This document shows, piece after piece, positions 41,216-49,311 of a stretch of DNA of 64,000 nucleotides. Source of the stretch: Candidatus Thorarchaeota archaeon (lineage in GTDB: Archaea > Asgardarchaeota > Thorarchaeia > Thorarchaeales > Thorarchaeaceae); assembly GCA_013388835.1 (NCBI GenBank), contig JACAEL010000026.1, positions 1-64,000 of the forward strand, read 5' to 3'. The first letter of the stretch is position 1. Each line of letters starts with the position of its first letter. The position numbers and the translations under genes were made by a program. Below the pieces are notes generated by a model. The model saw only the letters and a list, made by a program, of their open reading frames with translations. It made no database searches and was not told the DNA's origin.

Positions 41216-42336
41216 TGAGTCATGATGATGTCCCACTCGTCGAGCCATTGAGTGAGGTTGGCACGTATCTCTGTCGCTGACAAGTACTGATTCAGGTCAG
41301 TGACATCCTCTGGGTGCAGCGCATATTGGAACGCTTCCGGCAGCGTGACCCCCGGACTGACAGGGAACATCCACTGGTTGAGTGCTATCTGCTGTTGTAC
41401 CGGCAGAGTCAGGCAGTAGTCTACGAATGCCCTTGCCAGTCCCGGGTTCGGACCGTTCTTCACAACTCCAACTCCCTCGACCTGAAGCCAAGCGTAACTG
41501 CTGTTGTTGTATACAAACGGAGCGACTCCAATGTTGGGCGCTGACCCCGTGTAGTATGCGGAGTAGGCTGGGTCGGTGCCGTATGACACAAGCATATGTC
41601 TTGTTGGGTCGTCATCCCACTTGGACCATGCTTCTGACCAGCCCTGTTGAACGTCTATCTTTGATTTCACCTGAGTCCACCATTCAGTCCAATCCTTCCC
41701 AAGTATCTTTTCATATGCTGCAATCTGACTGAGCATGAAGGCCAGACCCGGGCTGCTCAGGTGTGGGTTCTCTGTCACGAGTGCAGACGCCATATCAGGA
41801 GCGGCCAGTGCTTCAAAGGTCAGGTTAGCAAGAACAGGGTGGGTTGTGGTGTTCATGTCGGCAAGAGAGTATACGACTGCAATTATGCCAAAGTCGAATG
41901 GAGTCAGATAGTGATCCGGACTCAGTGCGTTCACCAGTCTGGTGTCTATCAGCTCAACACCTGTCGCATTGTACGGTTCGAGGACTGCCCTTGCGGCCTC
42001 CTGCATCACAAGCACGTTGTCAATCCCTATCACGACGTCCGCCACCGGTTTCGAAGCCTCAGCATTCAAACGTGCCACAATGCCACTGGCATCCGTCTGC
42101 AGTCTGACTATCTCTATGTCCACCCCATGTGTCAGCTCAAATTGACCGAAGACGCGCTCATCGATTGTGCTCGGGTCGTCTCCCCATGCCATGAAGCTGT
42201 CATAGGTGTAGACATACATCTTGTGCTTGGGCCATGACCAGATTGCAAAACCGGCCACTGCAATTATGATCACTGCAACAATAGCCCCCACTGTGATCCG
42301 TGGGTCTCGTCTCTTGGTGTACTGTGGGATGCTCAT
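41212..42336 (-). CDS. thiB: Thiamine-binding protein, membrane-tethered
   Basis: 374 residues from ATG 42336, with AAGGAG 7 nt upstream. An N-terminal signal anchor (about 14-34: ITVGAIVAVIIIAVAGFAIW) is followed by the ThiB-like domain: YVYTYDSFMAWG, ARLNAEASKPVADVVIGIDN, and FDFGIIAVVYS. It captures thiamine or a phosphate ester outside the cell and delivers it to ThiPQ. The promoter region has a ThiR-type palindrome at the predicted start site, so expression should drop when thiamine is plentiful. Confidence 0.87.
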   Translation of the reverse strand: MSIPQYTKRRDPRITVGAIVAVIIIAVAGFAIWSWPKHKMYVYTYDSFMAWGDDPSTIDERVFGQFELTHGVDIEIVRLQTDASGIVARLNAEASKPVADVVIGIDNVLVMQEAARAVLEPYNATGVELIDTRLVNALSPDHYLTPFDFGIIAVVYSLADMNTTTHPVLANLTFEALAAPDMASALVTENPHLSSPGLAFMLSQIAAYEKILGKDWTEWWTQVKSKIDVQQGWSEAWSKWDDDPTRHMLVSYGTDPAYSAYYTGSAPNIGVAPFVYNNSSYAWLQVEGVGVVKNGPNPGLARAFVDYCLTLPVQQQIALNQWMFPVSPGVTLPEAFQYALHPEDVTDLNQYLSATEIRANLTQWLDEWDIIMTQ

Positions 42337-42349
42337 GAACAGTCTCCTT

Positions 42350-42375
42350 ATAAGGCCATTATACAACGGCCTTAT
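42350..42375. promoter_or_regulatory. Palindromic operator, probable ThiR-binding site
   Basis: ATAAGGCC-N10-GGCCTTAT is a perfect 8-bp inverted repeat. It lies between divergent thiB and thiR. A TATATAT element at 42389-42396 reads in both directions; for thiB it places the transcription start near 42367, the centre of the repeat, so a bound regulator would block initiation. For thiR the repeat lies upstream of the TATA box. Confidence 0.75.
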
Positions 42376-42388
42376 GATACCAGACAGC

Positions 42389-42397
42389 GATATATAC
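42389..42397. promoter_or_regulatory. Shared TATA box for thiB and thiR
   Basis: The near-symmetric TATATA core lies about 25 nt from the palindrome centre on the thiB side and about 30 nt from the thiR GTG start on the other. thiR may thus be leaderless or have a very short leader. Confidence 0.5.
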
Positions 42398-42421
42398 CTT
42401 TTCTTCAGGAGAGTAGCAGTT

Positions 42422-43345
42422 GTGAGACCTCCATGTGAGATTGTCCAGAAAGAACTCCTTCCCCTTGTGAGGTCATGCGTTGCCCGTGCTCTCAAGGACC
42501 ATGGCCTCTCTCAGAATGAGATTGGGGCAAGGATGCGAGTGACACAGGCTGCTGTCAGCAAGTACCTTTCGGGCCCGCTTGCAGAAGGACCATTGTATGC
42601 AGAAGTCGAGGGGTTAATCGAGCAGGTCACGGAAGACCTGCTTGAGGGACGTCCCGAGTCCGATGTCATCGACCATCTGTGCCGGGTCTGCATGGAACTC
42701 AGGATTGGTTCCGTAGTGTGTCGCCGGCACAGGGAGACTCACAGGAGTCTGAAGGAGGAAGACTGTCAGGCTTGCGCGCAACTTCTCGGTGGCGAACGTG
42801 AGACGTTTCAGAGTCGATTCTCGCTGCTATCAGAGATGAGAGTGGCCATGGAGACCATCGAGGGTTGTTCTGTGTTCCATAGGCTCATTCCGGAAGTGCG
42901 GTCGAACTTGGTAGCATGTGACTCCAAGGCGAAGGAGTCGCGGGATGTCGTGGGGATACCGGGCAGGATTACCGTTGTTAGAGGTCGAGTACGAGCACTG
43001 GCATCACCTGAGTACGGTGCGTCAGGTCACACTGCCAAGATGCTACTGTGGGCCAGATCGTTCTATCCCCGTGTGCATGCATGTCTCGCGATAAGTGGCA
43101 AGGATGAGACTGTCAGAGCTGCACAGGACTCGGGTTTTCCAGTTGAGCGAATTGCGTCGCCGGCGGGTGCGGTGGAGGAGATAATCGAAGCTGCAAGACT
43201 GACAACAAACCGTCGTGCAGACTACACATCAGTGCATTTGCCGGGGGGACTGGGTATCGAACCCATACTGTACCTGTTCGGTCCCTCGGCCGTCGAGCTG
43301 GCGCAGCGGGCAGTGATCGTGGCCGAGAGGCTTAGCCAGTCCTAG
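42422..43345 (+). CDS. thiR: ThiR-type transcriptional regulator (HTH plus ThiN domain)
   Basis: 308 residues from GTG 42422; the frame extends upstream but crosses the operator. An N-terminal helix-turn-helix (LSQNEIGARMRVTQAAVSKYLSG, about residues 29-51, quoted in two overlapping parts as LSQNEIGARM and VTQAAVSKYL) is followed by a cysteine-bearing segment (CRVC, VVCRRH, DCQAC) and a ThiN domain (about 150-305; GIPGRITVVRGRVRAL). ThiN is thiamine-phosphate synthase in other proteins and serves as a thiamine-phosphate sensor in archaeal ThiR. Divergence from thiBPQ and the palindrome fit autogenous thiamine control. Confidence 0.87.
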   Translation: MRPPCEIVQKELLPLVRSCVARALKDHGLSQNEIGARMRVTQAAVSKYLSGPLAEGPLYAEVEGLIEQVTEDLLEGRPESDVIDHLCRVCMELRIGSVVCRRHRETHRSLKEEDCQACAQLLGGERETFQSRFSLLSEMRVAMETIEGCSVFHRLIPEVRSNLVACDSKAKESRDVVGIPGRITVVRGRVRALASPEYGASGHTAKMLLWARSFYPRVHACLAISGKDETVRAAQDSGFPVERIASPAGAVEEIIEAARLTTNRRADYTSVHLPGGLGIEPILYLFGPSAVELAQRAVIVAERLSQS

Positions 43346-43403
43346 TACTGGACGTGTTACAAGGTCTTATCTCACAATTGGTTCAGGGCTGAAGAGGATG
43401 CCC

Positions 43404-44264
43404 ATGAAACCGTCACCTCAGATCCGGAATGGCCAGATGGATGACTGTAGGGACCTCCTGACAGTATATCAGACAACGAGACGACTGCGCATGGCGGACG
43501 CCACAGTGGAGGATGTGAAGACAGCTCACCGAGGGCCGCTCTTCAGAAAGTGGGGCTGGCTTGTGGCTTTGCAGGACGGACGCGCAATAGCTGAGATTGT
43601 CTTCCGGACTGAGAGGAGTGACGCATATGGCAAATTGGGAATCATCACAAGCATAGATGTGGACGTCAGGTATCAGAGAAGAGGCATTGGCTCCCTCCTG
43701 ACCAAGGCCGCCGAGGAAGTTCTTAGAAGCAAGGGGGTGTCCCGTGTCCTTGTTGACTCCACTCCTGAGTCCTACAACTTCTGGATGCGGCAGGGGTACT
43801 TCAGCAGAGGCTCACTGTTTGAACTGAGTGCCGACTTACGGAGTCTGAGAAGAGGTGGTCCCAGAGCACTCAGCATGACGAGACTGGAGGATTCTGAGCG
43901 GTTGCCAGCGTGTCTGGAACTCCACAATCTCGCGCCTCCCGGCCTGCTGTCCAAGACAGCAGGAGCGATACTAGGAGGACGGTGCAGGGGGGAGGTCTTT
44001 GAGTTTCGTTACGAGGGTGAGCTCGTAGGCGCCGGTGCATTCGCGGTTGAAAACGATGACACGGCTTCATTTGTTGCGGATGCCTTTAATGGCGGGTCGG
44101 CTCAGTTGGGTTTCATTGCGTGTCGAACTGCGCGAGCTGCAAGTACGGCTGGAATCAGACGAGTCAGGACCGTTGTGTCACGAGATCTCATTCCTGAGTA
44201 CGAGACACTTGCTAGTTGGACCGTCACGCCATCAAGCATCATGCCCGCCGTCAAGATTCTGTAG
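43404..44264 (+). CDS. GNAT acetyltransferase with a second GNAT-like half
   Basis: About 286 residues; ATG 43398 is an alternative start. The first GNAT domain (about 5-150) has the acetyl-CoA motif VDVRYQRRGIGSLLTKAAEEVL and VLVDSTPESYNFWMRQGYF. The second half (about 155-286) looks like a degenerate GNAT fold without a clear Q/RxxGxG/A motif. The substrate is unknown. It is separate from the thiamine genes and ends next to the convergent surface-protein gene. Confidence 0.8.
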   Translation: MKPSPQIRNGQMDDCRDLLTVYQTTRRLRMADATVEDVKTAHRGPLFRKWGWLVALQDGRAIAEIVFRTERSDAYGKLGIITSIDVDVRYQRRGIGSLLTKAAEEVLRSKGVSRVLVDSTPESYNFWMRQGYFSRGSLFELSADLRSLRRGGPRALSMTRLEDSERLPACLELHNLAPPGLLSKTAGAILGGRCRGEVFEFRYEGELVGAGAFAVENDDTASFVADAFNGGSAQLGFIACRTARAASTAGIRRVRTVVSRDLIPEYETLASWTVTPSSIMPAVKIL

Positions 44265-45836
44265 TCACTGCGGGTTCACGGGTCCCTCGACGAGCGGGAG
44301 AATCAGGTTGACGAATATCAGCGTCAGCCCGATTGCCCATATGCTTGCCAAGTTGAAGTGCCAGTACACCAGCGCCATTGATGTCACGCCGATGAGGTAG
44401 AACAATGCGAGCACCACTACTGCGAACACTAGGTCCACTATCAGTGTGGTGCGTAGTCCTTGTCCCTTCCGCCAGCGTAGGAGCGGTATTGCAAAGGCGA
44501 CTCCCAGCAGAACCGCCAGGCTGAGGACTTCTTCGACTCTGATAGATGCGAAGCCGAACAGTCTCTTCGCCTCCGCGGTCAGGTTCTCATCGGTGACGAC
44601 GACTACCTTCATCTCATGTTGCCACTTGGAGAATGCGCCGGTGTCGATATAGAATGTGAACTCACCGGGAGCAACTGTCTGATTGATGAGGCCCGGTACA
44701 GGAACCCCATCAACGAACACGGTCAAGTTGACCTGCTTCCATGTGCTCTCGATCTTGATGGTCACCGGAGCGTAACCCACTATGATGTCTTGGTCGGTCG
44801 AAACGAATGACACAGTCGGTACGCCATGATTGTTCACGACCAGCACCATGCGAACTGTGTAGTGATGACCGTATGCGTCGTATGCGATGAATGTAAAGTT
44901 GTGCTCACCCTCTGAGTACACAGTCGTATTGAGTGTGAAGGTCACAGTACCTGCAGAGAGTGTGATGTTCCGGACATCAAATGCCAACACATCGTCGACA
45001 TATGCAGACAGGGTCACGTTAGGATAGGGCGTTGCCACATACATCTTGATCTCAGCATTTCCAGCTATTTCGCTGTATGATGTTATTCCCACCGTGCTGA
45101 TTCTCACGTTATCAAGGAACGTGTAGTTGCGCGCGACGCTCGCAGTCAGTCCCTCAGGCGTAGTCACGACGATGTTGACCCTGTTGATTCCATTCTCGTA
45201 GAGACTGCCATTGATTGTGTAGTTGTTTACTCCTGTGAATATGAGCGTCTTGTTGTACTCTGGAAGGAGTCGTCCTGCAATGGAGATGTTCAGGTAGACT
45301 TGGGTATACGTCGATGTCACGTTCAGCGTAAGATTTGTCAGACCTGTGATGACACCATCTACCCCGGGTGCCACGATGGCCAGGGACGGCGATCCGTGGT
45401 TATTCACAAGAAACACCAAGTGGTAGGTCTCACGGTCGACCGGAGTGAAGGTCTCGTTCTCAAACAGGAAGGTGAAATTCAGGTTGCCTTCAGGAAGCTG
45501 AAGTGTGTCGACTGTGACGTTGACCACTCCGGTGCCAATCTCTGTACGGTTGTAAGGGGGGTATATGTCACCATTCACGAAGAGCGTGAGATTCACAGGC
45601 CCGTTGACTGAAGTCACATTGAGAGTCACGTTTACTGTGCCCATCAGTGTGCTCTGGTTGGAGGGTTGAATGAGCACTACGGACATATTCGGGGAGTCGT
45701 AACCAGCCAGTATGGGTTCACACGCTGGGCCGTCAATGACCACATCGCCAACTATGGTCAAGGGCTGGTAGGACTGAATGGCCCCGACGAAGACAAGCAT
45801 AAGGAGTAGAGTTGCTAACAGACGGTTGCTCTTCAT
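44265..45836 (-). CDS. Surface protein with four Ig-like repeats and C-terminal membrane helices
   Basis: 523 residues. The signal peptide is residues 1-19 and the C-terminal part (about 430-515) has three hydrophobic segments. Between them are four beta-sandwich repeats, each introduced by a similar linker (for example LVNNHGSPSLAIV and LVVNNHGVPTVSFVS). NxS/T sequons are very dense, as in archaeal S-layer and surface proteins. I cannot name the ligand. AGGAAGGT before ATG 45836 is a good site. A palindrome sits between its TATA element and the start. Confidence 0.7.
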   Translation of the reverse strand: MKSNRLLATLLLMLVFVGAIQSYQPLTIVGDVVIDGPACEPILAGYDSPNMSVVLIQPSNQSTLMGTVNVTLNVTSVNGPVNLTLFVNGDIYPPYNRTEIGTGVVNVTVDTLQLPEGNLNFTFLFENETFTPVDRETYHLVFLVNNHGSPSLAIVAPGVDGVITGLTNLTLNVTSTYTQVYLNISIAGRLLPEYNKTLIFTGVNNYTINGSLYENGINRVNIVVTTPEGLTASVARNYTFLDNVRISTVGITSYSEIAGNAEIKMYVATPYPNVTLSAYVDDVLAFDVRNITLSAGTVTFTLNTTVYSEGEHNFTFIAYDAYGHHYTVRMVLVVNNHGVPTVSFVSTDQDIIVGYAPVTIKIESTWKQVNLTVFVDGVPVPGLINQTVAPGEFTFYIDTGAFSKWQHEMKVVVVTDENLTAEAKRLFGFASIRVEEVLSLAVLLGVAFAIPLLRWRKGQGLRTTLIVDLVFAVVVLALFYLIGVTSMALVYWHFNLASIWAIGLTLIFVNLILPLVEGPVNPQ

Positions 45837-45878
45837 GTTGTTACCTTCCTGGGAACCAATGCTCTCCGAGGCGGGCGT

Positions 45879-45907
45879 CCCGCGCTCAGCGCGGGGGCCG
45901 TTTTAAA
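45879..45907 (-). promoter_or_regulatory. TATA box and 17-bp palindrome upstream of the Ig-like surface protein
   Basis: CTTTAAAA on the minus strand (45901-45908) is followed by CCCGCGCT-c-AGCGCGGG (45879-45895), a perfect 8-1-8 palindrome that lies between the TATA box and the expected transcription start. A protein bound there would block initiation. The same 8-1-8 geometry occurs upstream of the surface protein at 4370, with a different sequence. Confidence 0.5.
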
Positions 45908-45974
45908 GATAGCGACAAAAAGAACCACGTACTGCATCTACACGACGGTACTACACCACAACGCTTTTCGTGTG

Positions 45975-46006
45975 CTTCAACTGGCGGAGTCTGATTTCAG
46001 TTGAAG
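45975..46006 (+). promoter_or_regulatory. Hairpin enclosing the ribosome-binding site and start codon of the GNAT gene
   Basis: CTTCAACT-N16-AGTTGAAG is a perfect 8-bp inverted repeat. The Shine-Dalgarno-like GGCGGAG (45983-45989) is in the loop and the TTG at 46001 is in the right arm. Confidence 0.45.
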
Positions 46007-46546
46007 AGGTCATGGGAATTCCCTTCGAAAGACGGCCGTTCAATCAGTGTGAGGGATGCGACCGCAAGGGATGCGCGGGACATGCACACCACCTTCTGTG
46101 ATGTTGTCTGGGAGGGAAGGTGGCTTCCCACACTGCAACCGAACTCGACAGTTGCTGACTGGGTGACTTGGATTGAGGGTGCCCGAAGACGCGGTGACGT
46201 GATTCTGAAGGCGGAGGTCGAGGGACAGCATGCCGGACACCTGACTCTGCAGCCTGAGGAGTGGGCTGCATCGCGGCATGTGGCAAAGCTCGGCATAATC
46301 GTCCGCATGGACTACCGGAACATCGGAGTTGGGCGATCACTGATGCTTGCTGCGGAGCGAGCGGCACCGGAGGCTGGCTATGAGAAGATTGTTCTGAGCA
46401 CATTTGCAGACAACTCGGCTGCCCAGCATCTCTATTCATCACTGGGCTACCGGACTGTCGGGACGAGGTTCAATCACTTCAAGATGGAGAAGGGCTTTAT
46501 ACACGAAGTGCTCTATGAGAAGGAGCTAAGTCATCCAATACCGTGA
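46001..46546 (+). CDS. GNAT acetyltransferase
   Basis: 181 residues from TTG 46001. The acetyl-CoA motif is LGIIVRMDYRNIGVGRSLM, and the C-terminal NSAAQHLYSSLGYRTVGT is typical of RimJ/RimL or phosphinothricin-type acetyltransferases. The ribosome-binding site GGCGGAG lies in the loop of an 8-bp inverted repeat whose 3' arm contains the TTG start, so translation may be regulated by structure. The substrate is unknown. Confidence 0.82.
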   Translation: MKRSWEFPSKDGRSISVRDATARDARDMHTTFCDVVWEGRWLPTLQPNSTVADWVTWIEGARRRGDVILKAEVEGQHAGHLTLQPEEWAASRHVAKLGIIVRMDYRNIGVGRSLMLAAERAAPEAGYEKIVLSTFADNSAAQHLYSSLGYRTVGTRFNHFKMEKGFIHEVLYEKELSHPIP

Positions 46547-46564
46547 CCGAAGAGGCCTCTCCGC

Positions 46565-47074
46565 ATGTGGAAAGAGATTGTCGAGTATTTCGAGGACTCG
46601 CCTCAGAGACTAAGAGTGGCTCAGGCTATCATCAGGCATGGATTCAGGGTCGAGGCGCCCGGTGTGATAAAGTGCAGGGCCATAAGAGTCCCGTTGAAGG
46701 CCATAGGTGAGGCCCTCGGCATTGATCGCAGGACCGTACAGATGACTACTGAGAGGATATGTGCCAATAGTCGTCTAAGAGACTTCTTTTCCAGACTGGA
46801 ACCTGCTGGCGTGTCACTCGAGAACGTGCGCAAGGTCCTCGGGTATGGTTGTGTTACCATCTATGTTGATGCGCCGGAGAACCCGGGAATCGTATCTGAA
46901 GTGACCACGACTATTGCGAGCCACAGGATTGCAATCCGACAGGTCATTGCAGAGGATGCAGCCATATACGAAGAGCCTTGCCTCAAGGTCCTTACGACTA
47001 CCCCTCTGCCTGGAGAAGTGATACAGGAATTGACTGTCATATCGGGAGTCAAGAAGGTCATCATCGAGCAGTAG
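46565..47074 (+). CDS. HTH plus ACT-domain regulator of amino-acid metabolism (COG2150-like)
   Basis: 169 residues. The N-terminal half (about 1-85) has a helix-turn-helix (VPLKAIGEALGIDRRTVQMT). The C-terminal half is an ACT domain (about 93-168: VTIYVDAPENPGIVSEVTTTIA, then VISGVKKVIIEQ). ACT domains bind amino acids and change DNA binding or enzyme activity. It starts 18 nt after the GNAT gene and may be co-transcribed with it. The amino acid it senses is unknown. Confidence 0.85.
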   Translation: MWKEIVEYFEDSPQRLRVAQAIIRHGFRVEAPGVIKCRAIRVPLKAIGEALGIDRRTVQMTTERICANSRLRDFFSRLEPAGVSLENVRKVLGYGCVTIYVDAPENPGIVSEVTTTIASHRIAIRQVIAEDAAIYEEPCLKVLTTTPLPGEVIQELTVISGVKKVIIEQ

Positions 47075-47134
47075 GGCTATCCTCTTGGAGCACATTGAAA
47101 AGGTCACTCTCAACTGACTCTGAAGGCGACTTGA

Positions 47135-48406
47135 GTGGACCAACACCAACCAGCACATCAGACGGTAGAGGACGTCCCACCTGATCGGGGAATGCGTAAG
47201 GGAGGTATGCATCAGGTTGTGATGCTGGCCTTCTCACTGGCAGTCCTCCAGGTCGGCTTTGGCATAGTCACTCCGATATTCCCCTTCTATGTCCTTGAGC
47301 TGGGGGTCGGAGGTGCTGAGCTTGGCGTTCTCGCCTCCTCATTCGCACTGACACGAATCGCGTTCTCAAGTCCGATGGGTGGGCTGTCTGACAATATGGG
47401 ACGCAAACCGGTCCTGTTGATGTCTCTGCTCGGTTTTGCATTTGCCAATGTGGCCTATGCGTTCGCTCAGGACATATTCATCATGATCGCCGCCAGAGCT
47501 CTTGAGGGGGCGGTTTCCGCTGGCTTCTTTCCTGCAGCCAACGCGTTCGTGTCGGACATGACGACGCCCGAGAACCGCGGTACTGCGATGGGCTATCTCA
47601 GCATGGGCAACATGGTGGGTTTCGTAGTTGGTCCCACCGTTGGAGGTGTTCTTGCCCAGCTGTTGGGCATACGCCTTCCGTTCATTGTCGCCGCTGTCGC
47701 TTCGCTCGGTACGCTTCTCTCCATCTACATCCTTGTAGGAGAGCCAGAGGTGAAGACATCGTGGAGAGAGCAGACTCGGGGCGCACGCGCGTCTCTGAGG
47801 AGCGTACTCTCAAGGCATCCAAAGGCATACTTGGCTCTTGGAGTGTCCACGTTCGCTGACATGTTCGCTATAGGCATACTGGAGGTCGCCTTCATGCTGG
47901 ACGCTGTAAAGAGGTTCAGCCTTCAACCGATTGACATAGGAGTGTTCTTTGGCCTCATAGGGGTCATTGTCATAGTCGGAAGCGTGGCCTTTGGCAAGAC
48001 ATCGGATGTCTATGGGCGCAAGTTGCTGATTGTTCTGGGTACGACACTGGTCACGATCTCGATGGTACTGTTCATCGTCTCTGCTGATATCAGAGGCATT
48101 CTCATAGGAGGTGGTGTTCTCGCGACGGGAATGTCCATGCGTGGGCCATCCAATCAGGCGCTGATTGGCGACCTGACAGAGAAACAGGCATATGGCAATG
48201 TCATGGGACTCTATGGAGCGGTTACGAACTCAGCCTATGCAGTCAGTCCACTCTTGGCCGGCGTGCTTCTCGACCGAGATGGGACCAGTTACTCCGCGTT
48301 ACTACTGGGCGCATCTGTATCTCTCCTGGGAGTACTGACGACATCGCTCCTTTTGCCTCGGCGGGTCGTCAGTCAGAGCAGTCAGACGAATGTGGCTGCA
48401 GTGTAA
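47135..48406 (+). CDS. Major facilitator superfamily transporter
   Basis: 423 residues (ATG 47192 or 47207 are possible internal starts) with 12 hydrophobic segments. The MFS signature between helices 2 and 3 is GGLSDNMGRKPVLLM, repeated as GKTSDVYGRKLLIV in the second half. It resembles drug/metabolite H+ antiporters of the Bcr/TetA type; the substrate cannot be inferred. It ends overlapping the convergent MEMO gene by 25 bp. Confidence 0.9.
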   Translation: MDQHQPAHQTVEDVPPDRGMRKGGMHQVVMLAFSLAVLQVGFGIVTPIFPFYVLELGVGGAELGVLASSFALTRIAFSSPMGGLSDNMGRKPVLLMSLLGFAFANVAYAFAQDIFIMIAARALEGAVSAGFFPAANAFVSDMTTPENRGTAMGYLSMGNMVGFVVGPTVGGVLAQLLGIRLPFIVAAVASLGTLLSIYILVGEPEVKTSWREQTRGARASLRSVLSRHPKAYLALGVSTFADMFAIGILEVAFMLDAVKRFSLQPIDIGVFFGLIGVIVIVGSVAFGKTSDVYGRKLLIVLGTTLVTISMVLFIVSADIRGILIGGGVLATGMSMRGPSNQALIGDLTEKQAYGNVMGLYGAVTNSAYAVSPLLAGVLLDRDGTSYSALLLGASVSLLGVLTTSLLLPRRVVSQSSQTNVAAV

Positions 48407-49221
48407 GCAACGACACTATGGTAGTCCTTTGTGACCTCACCTGATGATGTGTACTTGAGCACATTGAATGATGTGGCTTCCCGTCGCTTTGCAAAGACGA
48501 GCGCAGCCGCAATAGGCCCTGCGCCACATATGCTGATGCGGTGTCCCTGCACAAAGTCGAGGAACCCCTTGGGGTCCATCATCTCAAGATACTCCATCGC
48601 CTGATTGTCCTTGCGCTTGGCCGCATCAGCAGACTCGAAGTGCGTGAAGTCCGAACTTGCAATGACAAGGATGTCGTTCTCCTCGGCTATGTCTGCGACA
48701 GTGTTACCAATAGACTCGCAGACTCTGTAGCTCTGGTCGCTGATGCATATCGGAACAAATCCCACCTCTGGCCCGAAGATGTACTGGAGGAATGGGATTT
48801 GAACTTCAATCGAGTGCTCGTTGCTGTGAGCGATACAGTCGGACTTGGCAAGGTCGCTTCTTCGAATGATCTCAGTTCCAATCTCCCTGTCATACTTGGC
48901 AACACCAAGAGGTGTCTCCCAGTCATCCTCACACACCGCAACTCTTGCACCCCAGCCGTGATGGTTTGGACCGAACAGGACTATGTGCTCAGGTCGCCCG
49001 TCCTCAAATACCCCAAGATATGCGTGGGCTGCCACGGCACCCGAGTACATGTAGCCTGCGTGTGGCGATATGACCGACTTCACCGACCTTGCAGTTCCCG
49101 GAGAACCCTCCGGCAATCGACCGGGTCCGGGTGCCTTCAGAAAACAGTCTTCAATCCGCTGCCTGAGAAGGCTATTCTTGCCTTCATAGAAAGACCCTGC
49201 TACGACCGGCATCCTGACCAT
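48382..49221 (-). CDS. MEMO1 family protein
   Basis: 279 residues, full length for the family. Conserved blocks are MVRMPVVAGSFYEG, SPHAGYMYSGAVAAHAY, LFGPNHHGWG, EHSIEVQIPFLQYIF and ASSDFTHF. The histidines in HAGY, NHHG and EHSIEVQ match the metal-site positions of extradiol-dioxygenase-like MEMO. It often occurs in archaea next to AMMECR1 and radical SAM AmmeMemoRadiSam genes; none is here. The biochemical role is unsettled. Confidence 0.93.
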   Translation of the reverse strand: MVRMPVVAGSFYEGKNSLLRQRIEDCFLKAPGPGRLPEGSPGTARSVKSVISPHAGYMYSGAVAAHAYLGVFEDGRPEHIVLFGPNHHGWGARVAVCEDDWETPLGVAKYDREIGTEIIRRSDLAKSDCIAHSNEHSIEVQIPFLQYIFGPEVGFVPICISDQSYRVCESIGNTVADIAEENDILVIASSDFTHFESADAAKRKDNQAMEYLEMMDPKGFLDFVQGHRISICGAGPIAAALVFAKRREATSFNVLKYTSSGEVTKDYHSVVAYTAATFV

Positions 49222-49311
49222 AAGACCATCCCTTGCCTTATTACAGATGACAGCATCTGAGAAAAGCGTTTTGTCCCCTCAGTCAGAGCTCTGGTTTCTC
49301 TCTATCCCTAT

